The notes beneath the pieces are model-generated. The model was not told the origin of the DNA. It searched no databases and saw only the letters and a list, made by a program, of their open reading frames with translations. The translations under genes were made by a program, and so were the position numbers. A stretch of 64,000 nt of DNA from DATJFQ01 sp035495555. Its GTDB lineage: Bacteria; Acidobacteriota; Vicinamibacteria; Vicinamibacterales; 2-12-FULL-66-21. This document shows, in pieces, positions 23,621 to 33,200 of the stretch. The stretch covers positions 1 to 64,000 of the forward strand of contig DATJFQ010000079.1 in assembly GCA_035495555.1 (NCBI GenBank), read 5' to 3'. Within the stretch, counting starts at the first letter, position 1. Each line of letters begins with the position of its first letter.

Positions 23621-26227
23621 ATGCGAACACTTCGCCGCCTATGGAATCTCGCCCGCCGCCGCCGTCTTGACGACGACTTGCGACAGGAATTGGATACCCA
23701 TTTCGCCCTCATCGAGGAAGAGGAGCGGGCCGGCGGGCTGACTGCGGCCGAGGCCCGGCGGGCGGCGCGGCTCCGGTTCGGGAATCCGCGTGCGCACCGC
23801 GAGCAGGCGCTCGACGGCGTCCTCGGCCGAGGCGTGGAGCATCTGACGGGCGACCTGCGCCACGCGCTGCGGATGCTCCGCAAGAACCCAAGCTTCACGC
23901 TGACGGCCGTGCTCTCACTTGCGCTCGGCATCGGCGTCAACACGGCGATGTTCAGCGTGATCGATGCCGTGCTCGTCCGGGCGCTGCCGTACGCAGACCC
24001 GTCGCGCCTCGTGGTCCTCGGGCAGAAGAGCGAGAGCCACTTGCTCGCGGTCACGAATCCCGAATTCGATGTCGTGCGACAGCAGAACGCGGTGTTCGCC
24101 TCCGTCGCCGCGAATCGAGACGCCAGCGAGCATCGGCTCGAGTGGTCCGCCGGTCAGGACTGGATCCAGACGATGCCGGTCAGCGCGAATTTTCTGCAGA
24201 CACTCGGCACGGCGCCAGTCATCGGTCGCGGATTCGACGAGGCGGAAATGAGCCCGGGAGAATCCCCAGCCGTGATCCTCGACCACGCCGTCTGGCAACG
24301 GAACTTCGGCGGTGATCCGGGCGTGCTGGGACGAACGGTGCGCCTCGACGGAACGCCCTCAACGGTCATCGGCGTCCTGCCATCCAGTTTCTGGCTGCCG
24401 CAGCACGTCGATGCACTTGTGCCGCTGCGCCCCACCGGTGGCCGCGACGATGTTGGCGCGAACACTGCTGTGATCGCGCGGCTGAACGACCACGCGAGTT
24501 TTGGGGAGGCGGAGGCCTTCGTCTCCTCCCTGACCGACCGCCTGCGCGAGGCGGACGGCAATCCGGCGATGGCGGGCCTGACCGTGCGACCGCTGCACGC
24601 GGCGCTCGTCGGCGATGTGCGCGTGCACCTGCTCCTGTTGTTTGGGGCGACCGGACTCCTCTTGCTCCTGGCGTGCGTGAACATGGCGATGCTGCTCATG
24701 ACGCGATTTGCGGCGCGCGGAAGGGAGATCGCTGTCCGCGTCGCGCTCGGGAGCGGGCAGCGCCGCCTCTTCGCGCAGTTTCTCATCGAGAACCTCGTGC
24801 TCGCCGGCGTCGGCGGCGCGGCGGGCATCGCGGCCGCGTACGCGCTCGTGTCGGGGCTCGTGGCCTGGATTCCGTTCAATCTTCCGGCCTCGACGCCGAT
24901 CCGCGTGGATGCCGGGGTGCTCTTGTTCGCCGTGGCCGTCGCCGTCGCCACCGCAGTGGTCCTGACCTTGGTTCCGTTGGCCGTGGCGCGGCGGCTAAAC
25001 GTTCAGCACGCGCTGCGGTCGACGAGTCGCGCGGCCAGCCAGGGCGGCGTTCGCGGCCGTACTCGCAACGTGCTCGTCGTGGCCGAAGTCGCGCTCTCGA
25101 CGATGCTGTTGGTGGGCGCCGGGCTCCTCATCCACACCCTCTATCAACTCAGCCTGCAGCGGCTCGGTTTCAATCCGAACGGTCTCCTCACGTTCGTGAC
25201 GCCCTTTGACCACCATGCGAGCGGCATCGATCGCGTGAATGCCGTTCGTGCGATCACCCAGCGGCTGCAGCGAATTCCCGGTGTCACCGAGGTGGGCGCC
25301 ACCACTGTCTTGCCCTTGGCGGGATGGCGCAACATGCCGACCCAGCACGCCGGACACCCGGAGCAGAGCATCGGAGGGATGGAGATTCGCGCGGTGACGC
25401 CCAACTACTTCCGGATGCTCGCCATTCCTGTGCGCCGGGGACGCTCGTTGACATCGTCCGACACCACGGGCGTGGCGATGATCAACGAGACCTTGGCACG
25501 GCGATGGTGGCCGGGGGGCGGCGCGATCGGCGATCGCGTGATCGTCGGTTTGTTTCGAGGTCGGCGACTCGGCAATGACGCGCCGCGAGAGGTGATCGGC
25601 ATCGTCGCCGACGCGAAGGACCGCGCGCTGACCGCCGCGCCCGCGCCGACCGTGTTCGTGCCACTCGAGCAGCCGATCGGATTCGGTTCCTCGGTGGCGT
25701 GGATGATCAAGGGCGACGCGCAGTCTGGTCAGCTCGCGGCGAGGTTGCGTGCCGCCGTTGCCGACGTGGATCCCGGCCAGCGGGTGCTGCAGCTGCGGAC
25801 GCTGGACGACATCGTCAGTGCGACGACCGCGACGTCCCGCTTCGACGCCGCGTTGTTCGGCAGTCTTGCAGCTGTGGGCATCGTGCTGGCAGCCGTTGGG
25901 CTCTACGGCCTGCTGTCATTCATGGTCGCCGGTCGGCGGCAGGAAATCGGCACGCGTGTCGCCTTGGGCGCCGAACGCAGTCAGGTGTTCGGGATGTTTC
26001 TCCGTCAAGGGGTTGCGCTCACGGGGGTCGGGTTGGCGGTCGGCATCGGTGGATCACTGCTCTTGACCCGCTGGCTGGTGGGCCTCCTCTATCAAGTAAA
26101 AGCCAACGATCCCGCGAGCCTCGTCGCCGTCACCGCCCTCTTTCTCGCTATTGGCGGCGCGGCCAGCACGCTCCCGGCGCGACGTGCGGCAACGGTAGAT
26201 CCTGCAGCCGCACTGCGGGCGGAATGA
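23621..26227 (+). CDS. ADOP-type MacB/FtsX permease without ATPase domain
   Basis: 868 residues. Residues 1-75 are the ADOP N-terminal region (LARRRRLDDDLRQELDTHFALIEEEERAGGLTAAEARRAARLRFG). Then come a first MacB periplasmic core plus FtsX half (KNPSFTLTAVLSLALGIGVNTAMFSVIDAVLVRALPY; ARGREIAVRVALGSGQRRLFAQFLIENLVLAGVGG) and a second copy (TRNVLVVAEVALSTMLLVGAGLLI; GRRQEIGTRVALGAERSQVFGMFLRQG). Eight membrane helices can be counted. There is no Walker A or ABC signature, so the ATPase must come from elsewhere, or the protein acts as an orphan mechanotransmitter. Export of lipids, peptides or antibiotics is guessed from MacB. It is controlled with the preceding PadR gene. Confidence 0.92.
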   Translation: MRTLRRLWNLARRRRLDDDLRQELDTHFALIEEEERAGGLTAAEARRAARLRFGNPRAHREQALDGVLGRGVEHLTGDLRHALRMLRKNPSFTLTAVLSLALGIGVNTAMFSVIDAVLVRALPYADPSRLVVLGQKSESHLLAVTNPEFDVVRQQNAVFASVAANRDASEHRLEWSAGQDWIQTMPVSANFLQTLGTAPVIGRGFDEAEMSPGESPAVILDHAVWQRNFGGDPGVLGRTVRLDGTPSTVIGVLPSSFWLPQHVDALVPLRPTGGRDDVGANTAVIARLNDHASFGEAEAFVSSLTDRLREADGNPAMAGLTVRPLHAALVGDVRVHLLLLFGATGLLLLLACVNMAMLLMTRFAARGREIAVRVALGSGQRRLFAQFLIENLVLAGVGGAAGIAAAYALVSGLVAWIPFNLPASTPIRVDAGVLLFAVAVAVATAVVLTLVPLAVARRLNVQHALRSTSRAASQGGVRGRTRNVLVVAEVALSTMLLVGAGLLIHTLYQLSLQRLGFNPNGLLTFVTPFDHHASGIDRVNAVRAITQRLQRIPGVTEVGATTVLPLAGWRNMPTQHAGHPEQSIGGMEIRAVTPNYFRMLAIPVRRGRSLTSSDTTGVAMINETLARRWWPGGGAIGDRVIVGLFRGRRLGNDAPREVIGIVADAKDRALTAAPAPTVFVPLEQPIGFGSSVAWMIKGDAQSGQLAARLRAAVADVDPGQRVLQLRTLDDIVSATTATSRFDAALFGSLAAVGIVLAAVGLYGLLSFMVAGRRQEIGTRVALGAERSQVFGMFLRQGVALTGVGLAVGIGGSLLLTRWLVGLLYQVKANDPASLVAVTALFLAIGGAASTLPARRAATVDPAAALRAE

Positions 26228-26429
26228 TTCATACGTTCGATTGCGGCCCGTTAGTGGGAGCGGCAACACGCGCGGTCCTACAGAGCGCTACTTTGGCGTG
26301 ATAGCCCGGTGATTAATCGGGCAAGCCGGTATCGTTGAGTCTATGCGCCGGCCGAGATCGAGTGTGACCGTATGGCCGAGGCGGCGGAACCTCTCACGTC
26401 AGAACTACGAGGGACTCGAGGCAACATCG

Positions 26430-26465
26430 ACTTGAGTAGTTGGTACTTGGCAGTCGGTAGTTGAT
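26430..26465. repeat. AGTTGGTACTTGGCAGTCGGTAGTTG repeat words between convergent genes
   Basis: AGTTGG/CTTGGC words occur just before the 3' end of the ParB-like gene. The 249-base spacer also has a weak hairpin, GCCCG...CGGGC near 26305-26325, after the ADOP stop. No gene is visible in it. Confidence 0.45.
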
Positions 26466-26476
26466 CTTGCGGCGCG

Positions 26477-27433
26477 CTATTCGTCCGCGTCTCCCGCTCC
26501 TCCTCCGCCCGCGCGCACCACGTCTTCCTGGCGAATCCTGTCGACGTTGAACTTCGCCGCGTTTTTCTCCATGCGATCGAGGACGTCGTCGAAGTCGAAC
26601 TCGGCGGACGTCGAGAAGCGGATCGGGTTGATGCGCGCGACGACGAAGGGACGCAGGTACGGACTCGTGAGGCCTTTCTTCTTCAGACGATCGACGATCT
26701 TTCCGACCTGGTCATCGATCTCGAGGATCCGGCCGGCGCGACGCTCGCGTTCGCGGAGGGCGGCCGGCAGCCGTTCGTCCTGGAAATCGTCGATGCGCCG
26801 CAGCAGCGATTGATAGGCCCCCCCGCTCAGACGCGGACGCTGCTCGTATGCGGCCCCGAGCGTGAGAAACGACGGCTGATCGAATTCGAAGACGTACTCG
26901 CGTTCGTTCCTCCCGGTCCGCGCGTCTGCGAGCGCACGGAGCATACGGATGGTCTCGAGCGATTTTTCCTTCAGGTTGTGCGCTTTCTCGGTGTTCAGCG
27001 CGAGAATCTTGAAGGCCACGTCCGCGTCTGGAATGACGAGCGCCACGATCGCCCGTGCTCCGAGTTTCCGCATCGCCTGCAGGCGATGGTTGCCGTTCGG
27101 CGTCCAGTAGCCTTCATTCTGATGAATCGCGATGACCGGATCGAGAAAGCGTCCAAGCGTCTCGAGCACGGTCATCAGCCGCTTGACGTGCGGCAGCGAG
27201 GGATCGCGTTGAAACGGCGTCGGTTCGACCCGATCGATGGGCAACGCCGCGAGCACGACCGGGGTCCCGCCGAACGGTTCGCGGTACCGCGCGAGAACGG
27301 CGCCGCCGTCTGCTTCGATCTGACGCGCAAGCGTCTCGGCCGCTGCGTCGCCCTGCAGCGTCTCCGCCGCCGTGAGGCCGACGGACTTTGCCCCGATCTT
27401 CTTGCGCCGCTTAACGGCGCGCTTTTTCGCCAT
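26477..27433 (-). CDS. Stand-alone ParB/Srx-nuclease-domain protein
   Basis: 318 residues from ATG 27433. A very basic N terminus (MAKKRAVKRRKKIGAK) leads to a ParB-type domain at about residues 55-140: VLAALPIDRVEPTPFQRDPSLPHVKRLMTVL, then the nucleotide-binding-type motif GYWTPNGNHRLQAMRKLGARAIVALVI. After it come a helical middle with EKAHNLKEKSLETIRMLRALAD and a C-terminal region (LKKKGLTSPYLRPFVVARINPIRF). There is no recognisable ParB centromere-binding HTH and no ParA neighbour, so chromosome segregation is unlikely. Regulation or DNA-linked catalysis is possible. Its first 23 bases overlap the carbonic anhydrase 3' end in another frame. The acidic, Gly-rich C terminus is probably disordered. 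Confidence 0.75.
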   Translation of the reverse strand: MAKKRAVKRRKKIGAKSVGLTAAETLQGDAAAETLARQIEADGGAVLARYREPFGGTPVVLAALPIDRVEPTPFQRDPSLPHVKRLMTVLETLGRFLDPVIAIHQNEGYWTPNGNHRLQAMRKLGARAIVALVIPDADVAFKILALNTEKAHNLKEKSLETIRMLRALADARTGRNEREYVFEFDQPSFLTLGAAYEQRPRLSGGAYQSLLRRIDDFQDERLPAALRERERRAGRILEIDDQVGKIVDRLKKKGLTSPYLRPFVVARINPIRFSTSAEFDFDDVLDRMEKNAAKFNVDRIRQEDVVRAGGGGAGDADE

Positions 27434-28037
27434 CGTGAGGTGCGTCCGAGAGCGTTCGATCGAGATCTCGAAGCAGACCGTCGGCAATATCGTAGATCCA
27501 GCCGTGGATCGCGAGCGGCTGCCCCCGCCTCCACGCGTCGCTCACGACCGTCGTTTCGCTGACGTTGACGACCTGCTCCAGCACGTTCAGCTCGCAGAGT
27601 CTGCGGTGCCGCGCGTCTTCGGTCGACAGCGCGTCCAGTTCAGCCTGGTGCCTGACGCGCACGTCGGACACATGGCGAAGCCAGTTGTCGACGAGCCCGA
27701 GTTTCTGCCCGCGCAACGCCGCCAGCACGCCGCCGCATCCGTAGTGGCCGCAGACGATGATGTGCTGCACGCGCAACACGTCGACGGCAAACTGCATCGT
27801 CGAAAGGCAGTTGAGGTCCGTGTGGATGACGACGTTCGCGATGTTGCGGTGCACGAACATCTCGCCCGGGAGCAGCCCGACGATCTGATTCGCCGGGACC
27901 CGGCTGTCGGAACAGCCGATCCAGAGATATTGCGGCGCCTGCTGCTTCGCCAGACGCGAAAAGAACTCCGGATCGTCGCGTGTGATGGCGTCCGCCCATT
28001 TACGGTTGTTGGTGAACAGGTGGCTCAGGTATCGCAT
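27411..28037 (-). CDS. can: Beta-class carbonic anhydrase
   Basis: 208 residues. Zinc ligands and catalytic residues are all present: Cys42-x-Asp44-x-Arg46 in IGCSDSRVPANQI, and His98/Cys101 in IVCGHYGCGGVLAAL. The typical ends YLSHLFTNNRKWAD and IYDIADGLL are also there. The enzyme interconverts CO2 and bicarbonate in the cytoplasm and supports carboxylation reactions or pH balance. The last 23 bases overlap the start of the ParB-like gene, so the two are probably translated from one message. Upstream lie 93 non-coding bases and then the flippase-like gene on the same strand. Confidence 0.95.
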   Translation of the reverse strand: MRYLSHLFTNNRKWADAITRDDPEFFSRLAKQQAPQYLWIGCSDSRVPANQIVGLLPGEMFVHRNIANVVIHTDLNCLSTMQFAVDVLRVQHIIVCGHYGCGGVLAALRGQKLGLVDNWLRHVSDVRVRHQAELDALSTEDARHRRLCELNVLEQVVNVSETTVVSDAWRRGQPLAIHGWIYDIADGLLRDLDRTLSDAPHDGEKARR

Positions 28038-28130
28038 CGAATGGTCAGTACCACACGCCGAGGGTTTTCAACCGTTCCGTCCTGTAAGTCTCGACAAGGA
28101 AATCGTAGCGGGTTGCGGCCACAGTTGATT

Positions 28131-29105
28131 CTATGCAGGTTGCGAGTCGGCGGAACTGAGCGGCGGCGCCATCAGCGCGCCGACGCCCGCGACCACGGCG
28201 GCCCGCGCGCGGCGCATCAACGAGAGTGCGACGCCTACCGCCGGAGCAAATCCAACGCTCCGCACGATGAGGGCGTTGACGCCCTCGGCGGCACCGAGCT
28301 GGCCCGGCACGAAAAAGAAAGCGGCGTTGACGAACTTGACGCCCCCTTCGACAATCCACGGTACCGCGGGTCCCGCGGCGAGGCCAAGGCTTCTGAACAG
28401 CAGCCAGATTTCGAGGACGAGGAGCGAATGCCCGAGCAGTTGCGCGACCGCCGCTTCGCCGAACCGTGACGACCGGCCGTGCAGCAGCTTCAGAAGCGGC
28501 GTTTCCATCGCGCGAACCCGCGCCGCGACCGAATCAGCGCGCCGAGTTCCCAGCAGCGGACCCGCGCGCCGCACTGCGGGCTCGAGCAGCCCAATCCCCG
28601 TCATCGCCGCAAACAGCACACCTGCCGTGAAGAGGGCCAGGCACACGGCGAGCACCACAATCGGACCACGGGCCGCCGGTGAGAACACGTGGCGGTGCAA
28701 CAGGACGCCGAGCGCGACGAGCGCGATGTCGGCCGCTACGAGCGTGTAGGTCAGATACTCGAAGGCGATCGCGCCGGCGGCATCGCTGAGCGTGATCCCG
28801 CGGCGGACGAACATCCACCCCTTGGCCGGTTCCGCGAGGAACGGCCCGGTGAACGTCAGCATCTCCACCGCTTCTGCCGCGAAGCGGATGCGGATTACTT
28901 CACCGAGCCGCAGACTCTTCGGCGGCAGGCTGCGCCACAGAATGAACCCGCGCACCACGAGGTGGCATCCGTACAGCAGGATCATCCACAGGAGTGTCCA
29001 GCCCGAAGCGCGGATGATTCCCGCGATCCGCCCGACGCCCATCGCATACACGATGGCGCCGAGCACGACGAACGCCGCGGTCAGGACGATGGCGCGGACC
29101 GCCAT
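28131..29105 (-). CDS. Lysylphosphatidylglycerol synthase TM-region/UPF0104 membrane protein
   Basis: 324 residues with seven to eight membrane helices. Motifs of the LPG-synthase membrane domain family are seen in FAAEAVEMLTFTGPFLAEPAKGWMFVRRG, with a further conserved stretch in KFVNAAFFFVPGQLGAAEGVNALIVRSVGF (GxLGxxEG). No lysyl-transferase domain follows, so this is the stand-alone flippase-type form, often linked to lipid or glycan transport. The gene starts directly after the DUF3052 stop codon (TGAATG), showing tight coupling to that gene and DUF488. Confidence 0.85.
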   Translation of the reverse strand: MAVRAIVLTAAFVVLGAIVYAMGVGRIAGIIRASGWTLLWMILLYGCHLVVRGFILWRSLPPKSLRLGEVIRIRFAAEAVEMLTFTGPFLAEPAKGWMFVRRGITLSDAAGAIAFEYLTYTLVAADIALVALGVLLHRHVFSPAARGPIVVLAVCLALFTAGVLFAAMTGIGLLEPAVRRAGPLLGTRRADSVAARVRAMETPLLKLLHGRSSRFGEAAVAQLLGHSLLVLEIWLLFRSLGLAAGPAVPWIVEGGVKFVNAAFFFVPGQLGAAEGVNALIVRSVGFAPAVGVALSLMRRARAAVVAGVGALMAPPLSSADSQPA

Positions 29106-29516
29106 TCACGTCCGTTCGCTGCGTCGAATCACCAGCTTGAGACCCGACCAGGTGTCGGTCACGGCGCAGACCTTCACGTCGACGAAGCCGAGTGGGAGCG
29201 CAACGTCGCGGATTGTGTCCTCTGTCACGTCCGTCGTCACTGCGGAGGTGCGCTTCGGCCAGGACACCCAGATGAACCCGTCGGCCTGCAGCTTGGTCCG
29301 CAGCGATTTCAACGTGCGGGCGAGATCCGATCGCCTGGTGCAGAACAGGTGCACGGCAGCGGGAGACGAGCCGAGCGCGCTCGAAATGGAGGCCGTCGCG
29401 GGCAACCCGTCGAGCCAGCCTCGGTACCCGTCAGGCGCATTGATGGTTGCAACGCGCAGCCCGTCCTTGAACCCGAGCTTCTTCGCCAGCGGCGTTCCCG
29501 AGTAGCCAGCGCTCAT
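29106..29516 (-). CDS. DUF3052-family protein
   Basis: 136 residues from ATG 29516. The family begins with SGTPLAKKLGFKDGLRVATINAPDGY and continues with HLFCTRRSDLARTLKSLRTKLQADGFIWVSWPKRTS, a pattern related to methyltransferase-like or GCN5-like folds but without a known activity. It ends DVKVCAVTDTWSGLKLVIRRSE. Its ATG overlaps the DUF488 stop by four bases, and its stop abuts the flippase start. Confidence 0.88.
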   Translation of the reverse strand: MSAGYSGTPLAKKLGFKDGLRVATINAPDGYRGWLDGLPATASISSALGSSPAAVHLFCTRRSDLARTLKSLRTKLQADGFIWVSWPKRTSAVTTDVTEDTIRDVALPLGFVDVKVCAVTDTWSGLKLVIRRSERT

Positions 29517-29902
29517 TGGCGGATCGCCGCGCCGCGGGCTGCGAGCGCTTTCCGTAACAGCGATCGGTGGCAGAACCGTTCGTCCTCGCAGTAGCACCCG
29601 ATCGCGAAATCAGCCGTGTGCGACAACGTCGCGAGCGTGTCCAGCAGATGCGACGTGTCCGGCTGTTTGAGTTCGGAGGCGAAGCGCCGTGCGAACGTGT
29701 TCCAGTGAGTATGGTCGTGCAGAACGCCGGTTGCCTTGATCAGCTCTGCGCTTGGGGAGAGCGTGGGCAGCCAGACGTCGTAGAAGTTCTGCTTCGCGAA
29801 TTCGGACCTGGGCACGCCGCGGGGCGGCCGCCGCACAGTGCCCAGCCGCGGGCCTTCGCCCGCGCTGCGGGACGAGCCCAGACGCACGATGCTGATCGCC
29901 AT
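29513..29902 (-). CDS. DUF488-family protein
   Basis: 129 residues. DUF488 features are seen in the N-terminal IVRLGSSRSAGEGPRLGTVRRPPRGVP, then the middle FYDVWLPTLSPS, and the C-terminal DFAIGCYCEDERFCHRSLLRKAL, whose Cys-x-Cys...Cys-His cluster is the typical ending. Function in bacteria is unproven. The start is strongly supported by GGAGGTGA six bases upstream, which overlaps the stop codon of the 53-residue ORF before it. Confidence 0.85.
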   Translation of the reverse strand: MAISIVRLGSSRSAGEGPRLGTVRRPPRGVPRSEFAKQNFYDVWLPTLSPSAELIKATGVLHDHTHWNTFARRFASELKQPDTSHLLDTLATLSHTADFAIGCYCEDERFCHRSLLRKALAARGAAIRQ

Positions 29903-29908
29903 CCGCCC

Positions 29909-30070
29909 TCACCTCCCCGCGCTGCGCAGCTTCTGCTCAGCCGCGTCGAAGAGGCTCCGAAGCTTCAGCATCTCCGCGGCAGTCACGCCTGCCCGCGCCG
30001 CGTCCTGCATCTCCCGCACTTCCACGAACACACCATCCACGCCGCCGATTCTGTCGTATCCGATGGTCAT
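29909..30070 (-). CDS. Probable small ORF (53 residues) heading the DUF488 operon
   Basis: ATG 30070 to TGA 29909 encodes 53 residues, MTIGYDRIGGVDGVFVEV followed by an amphipathic helix region (MQDAARAGVTAAEMLKLRSLFDAAEQKLRS). Its terminal codons form the perfect GGAGGTGA ribosome site of the DUF488 gene, a sign of genuine coupling. It has no convincing ribosome site of its own, and I do not recognise a family. It could be a short regulatory protein or a leader. Confidence 0.5.
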   Translation of the reverse strand: MTIGYDRIGGVDGVFVEVREMQDAARAGVTAAEMLKLRSLFDAAEQKLRSAGR

Positions 30071-30176
30071 GAGGGTTCCGGCGAAGGGGAAAATCCCTCG
30101 AGCCGGGGGCAGCAGCGGCGGGGCCGCAACAGGCTGCTTCGCACTATAGCGCAGCGCAGCCGAAAAGTCGTGGCGC

Positions 30177-30182
30177 TATAAT
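30177..30182 (+). promoter_or_regulatory. TATAAT -10 box of the kinase gene
   Basis: A perfect TATAAT lies in GGCGCTATAATCGC. It ends three bases before the in-frame TTG at 30186, so that TTG would lie upstream of the transcript and cannot be the start. The next in-frame start, GTG 30213, fits a leader of about 24 bases. No good -35 is visible. Confidence 0.55.
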
Positions 30183-30212
30183 CGCTTGCGGCCTCCTCCC
30201 GCATCAGACGCT

Positions 30213-33200
30213 GTGACCAGCCGGTCTCTGCCCTCTCGTATCGGCCGTTACGAAGTCGTGGACCGCCTCGGCGCCGGCGGCATGGGCGTGCTGTATCTCG
30301 CCCGCGATCCACTGCTTCGCCGGACGCTCGCCATCAAGGTGCTGGCCGTCGACGACGAAGATCTGCGCGAACGATTCGGCCGCGAAGCGCGGTCCGCCGC
30401 CGCCCTGAGCCACACCAACATCGTCACCATCTTCGACGTTGGCGAAGACGCCGGGCATCCGTTCCTCGCCATGGAGTACCTCGACGGCGAGACGATGGCG
30501 GAGATGGTCCGGCGGAAGGCGCCGGTGGCGCTTCAGCGGCGGCTGCAGCTGCTGCTCGAACTCTGCGCGGGACTGGGGTACGCGCATCGACTCGGGATCA
30601 TTCACCGGGACATTAAACCGGCGAACCTGATGATCACGGGCAACGGCACGCTGAAGATCCTCGATTTCGGCCTCGCACGGCTCACGCACGACCACGCGTC
30701 GGGCCTGACGCAGTCGGGTGCGCTGCTCGGTACCCCGCATTACATGTCGCCGGAGCAAATCGAGGGACGCCCGGTGGACCACCGGAGCGACATCTTTTCG
30801 GTCGGCCTCGTGCTCCACGAGCTCCTGACGTACAAGAAGGCCTTCTCCGGCGAAGGGATGCACGTCGTCCTCCACAAGATCACGCACGAGCGGCCGCAGC
30901 CGCTCCGCGAAGTCGACCCGACGCTTGATCCGGCGCTGGAACGGATCGTCGACAAAGCGACCGAACGCGACCCGGATCGCCGGTATCAATCGCTCGAGAT
31001 GATGGCCGCCGATACGACGGCCTTTCTCAAGGCGCTGGCAGGGCGGCCGGATGCGGATGCCACCGTGATTATCCGGCGCGATCACCTGAGCGAACCCAGC
31101 TCACGGAAACCGGAATCGAGCAGCGGGGGAAAGACCCCTTCGGTAACGCCGCGCGTGCCCAATTTCGAAGGCATTGCGCGGCGGCGCGAAGCGCAGATCC
31201 AGCTCCATCTGGACGAAGCGATGCGTCACTTCACCGAGGGACAGTTCGACCAGGCGATCGAGCAGTGCGAACTCGCGGCCGTGCTCAACCCGGAGGAGCC
31301 GCGCGTGTTCGATTTGCTATCGCGCGCGCACGGGGCGCTCGATGACCAGCAGATCGCCGCGTGGCTCGCCGAAGCGCGCGCGCGACTGGCCGAAGGCGCG
31401 TTCACGTCAGCCGAAGCGCTCGTCCAGCAGTCGCTGGAGCGCCGGCCCGCGCTGCCGGAAGCGCAGGCGCTGCGGCGGGAGATCGCGGATGCGCGCCAGG
31501 AGCAGCAGCAGATTCGCGAACGGCAACGTGCCGTCGCGCACGCCGTCGAGCGCGCACAGGCACACATGGCGGCTGGCGCACTCGATGCGGTCGTCCGCGC
31601 CGCGAACGAGGCGCTCGCGTTCGAGCCGGACCACGCGGCAGCGCAGTCGCTCAAGCAACAGGCGCTCGAGACACTCGACGCGCAGCGGCGCGAACTCGAA
31701 CATGAACAGCGCGCGTCCAGCGCCGTCGCGGCAGCGAAGGTGGCTGTCCGCACCGGCGATCTCGACGGGGCGGCCGCGCTGCTCGACGCCTTTGCGCCGC
31801 CGCACCCGATCGTCACCGCGGCGCGGGCGGAAGTCGAGCGGCAGATCGAAGCACGCCGCAAATCCATCCAACAGGCGGCGGCCGCCAAGAATGCGGCACG
31901 CGCGGCCATCACGGCTGGCGACTGGGCGAGCGCGGGCGCCTCGCTGAAGCAGGCAGCATCGTTCGTCTCGGCGGATCCTGAGATCGTGGCACTCCAGCGT
32001 CAGTTGACCGACGCGCGCACGGCCGCTGAGGAAGCGGCGCGTGCAGCAGCGGAGCGCGAGCGACTCGCGCGGGAACAGGCCGAACGGGAGGCCCGCGAGA
32101 AAGCCGAACGCGAAACGCGCGAAAAGGCGGAGCGCGAACGGCTCGCCCGCGAAGAGGCCGACCGCAAGGCGCGCGAGAAGGCGGAACAGGACGCCCGCGC
32201 GAAAGCCGAACGCGACGCCCGTGAACAGGCCGAGCGCGAACGGCTCGCCCGCGAAGAGGCCGATCGCAAGGCGCGCGAAAAAGCGGAACAGGACGCCCGC
32301 GCGAAAGCCGAACGCGAGGCCCGTGAACAGGCCGAGCGCGAACGGCTCGTCCGCGAAGCGACCGATCGCAAGGCGCGCGAAAAAGCCGAACAGGACGCCC
32401 GCGCGAAAGCCGAACGCGAGGCCCGTGAAAAGGCCGAGCGCGAACGGCTCGCCCGCGAAGAGGCCGACCGCAAGGCGCGCGAGAAAGCCGAACAGACAGC
32501 TCGGGAGAAAGCCGAACGCGAAACGCGCGAGCGCCGCGCACGCGAGGAGACGGAACGGCTCGCACGCGAAGAGGCCGACCGCGAACGCCTGGCGGTCGAA
32601 GCCGCGGAACGCAACGCCCGTGAAACGTCGGAGCGCGAGGCGCGAGCCAGGGCGGAACAGGAAGCGCTGGAGAAAGCCGAGCTCGAATCGGTCGACCGCG
32701 CGGCGCGCGAGCAGCGCGCACGCGAAGAGGCGCTCGCCCTCTCACCGGATGACGAAACGCGCCCCGCCGGCGATCGTACGAGCCCGAGGGCCGTTGCGCT
32801 CGAGGCCGCGAGGCAGGAAGCGCTTCAACGCTCTGCGGCGCATCACGCAGACACGCGCGCGGACACCAGGCAGGCGCAACTCCCGCCGGCCAAGCCGATC
32901 CCGGCGCCGAGGCCCGCCCGGCCAGCGGCGGCGTTTCCAATGAAGTGGGCCGCGGCCATCCTGATTGCGGGCCTCGTTGTCTCGGTCGCCGCATTCCTGA
33001 TTTTTGGCCCCCGCCGATCCGGCACCAAGAACGCTACCGCGCCGTCGACGCCACAATCGGCGACGGTCTCGCCGGCCGACGTGCTGCGGGAGGTCCATCG
33101 CCTCGCGAACGAAGGTCATCCCGATCGATCGCTGGACGCCGCGGTCAAGGGGTATCGCGCGACACACGATCAGGTCCTTGCGGAATACATCACCAGCGCT

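Noticed and set aside
31909..32994. Long Arg/Pro-rich frames antisense and out of phase to the kinase coiled coil
   Set aside because: They are by-products of the GC-rich 102-bp repeat. They have no domain, no ribosome site and extreme composition.
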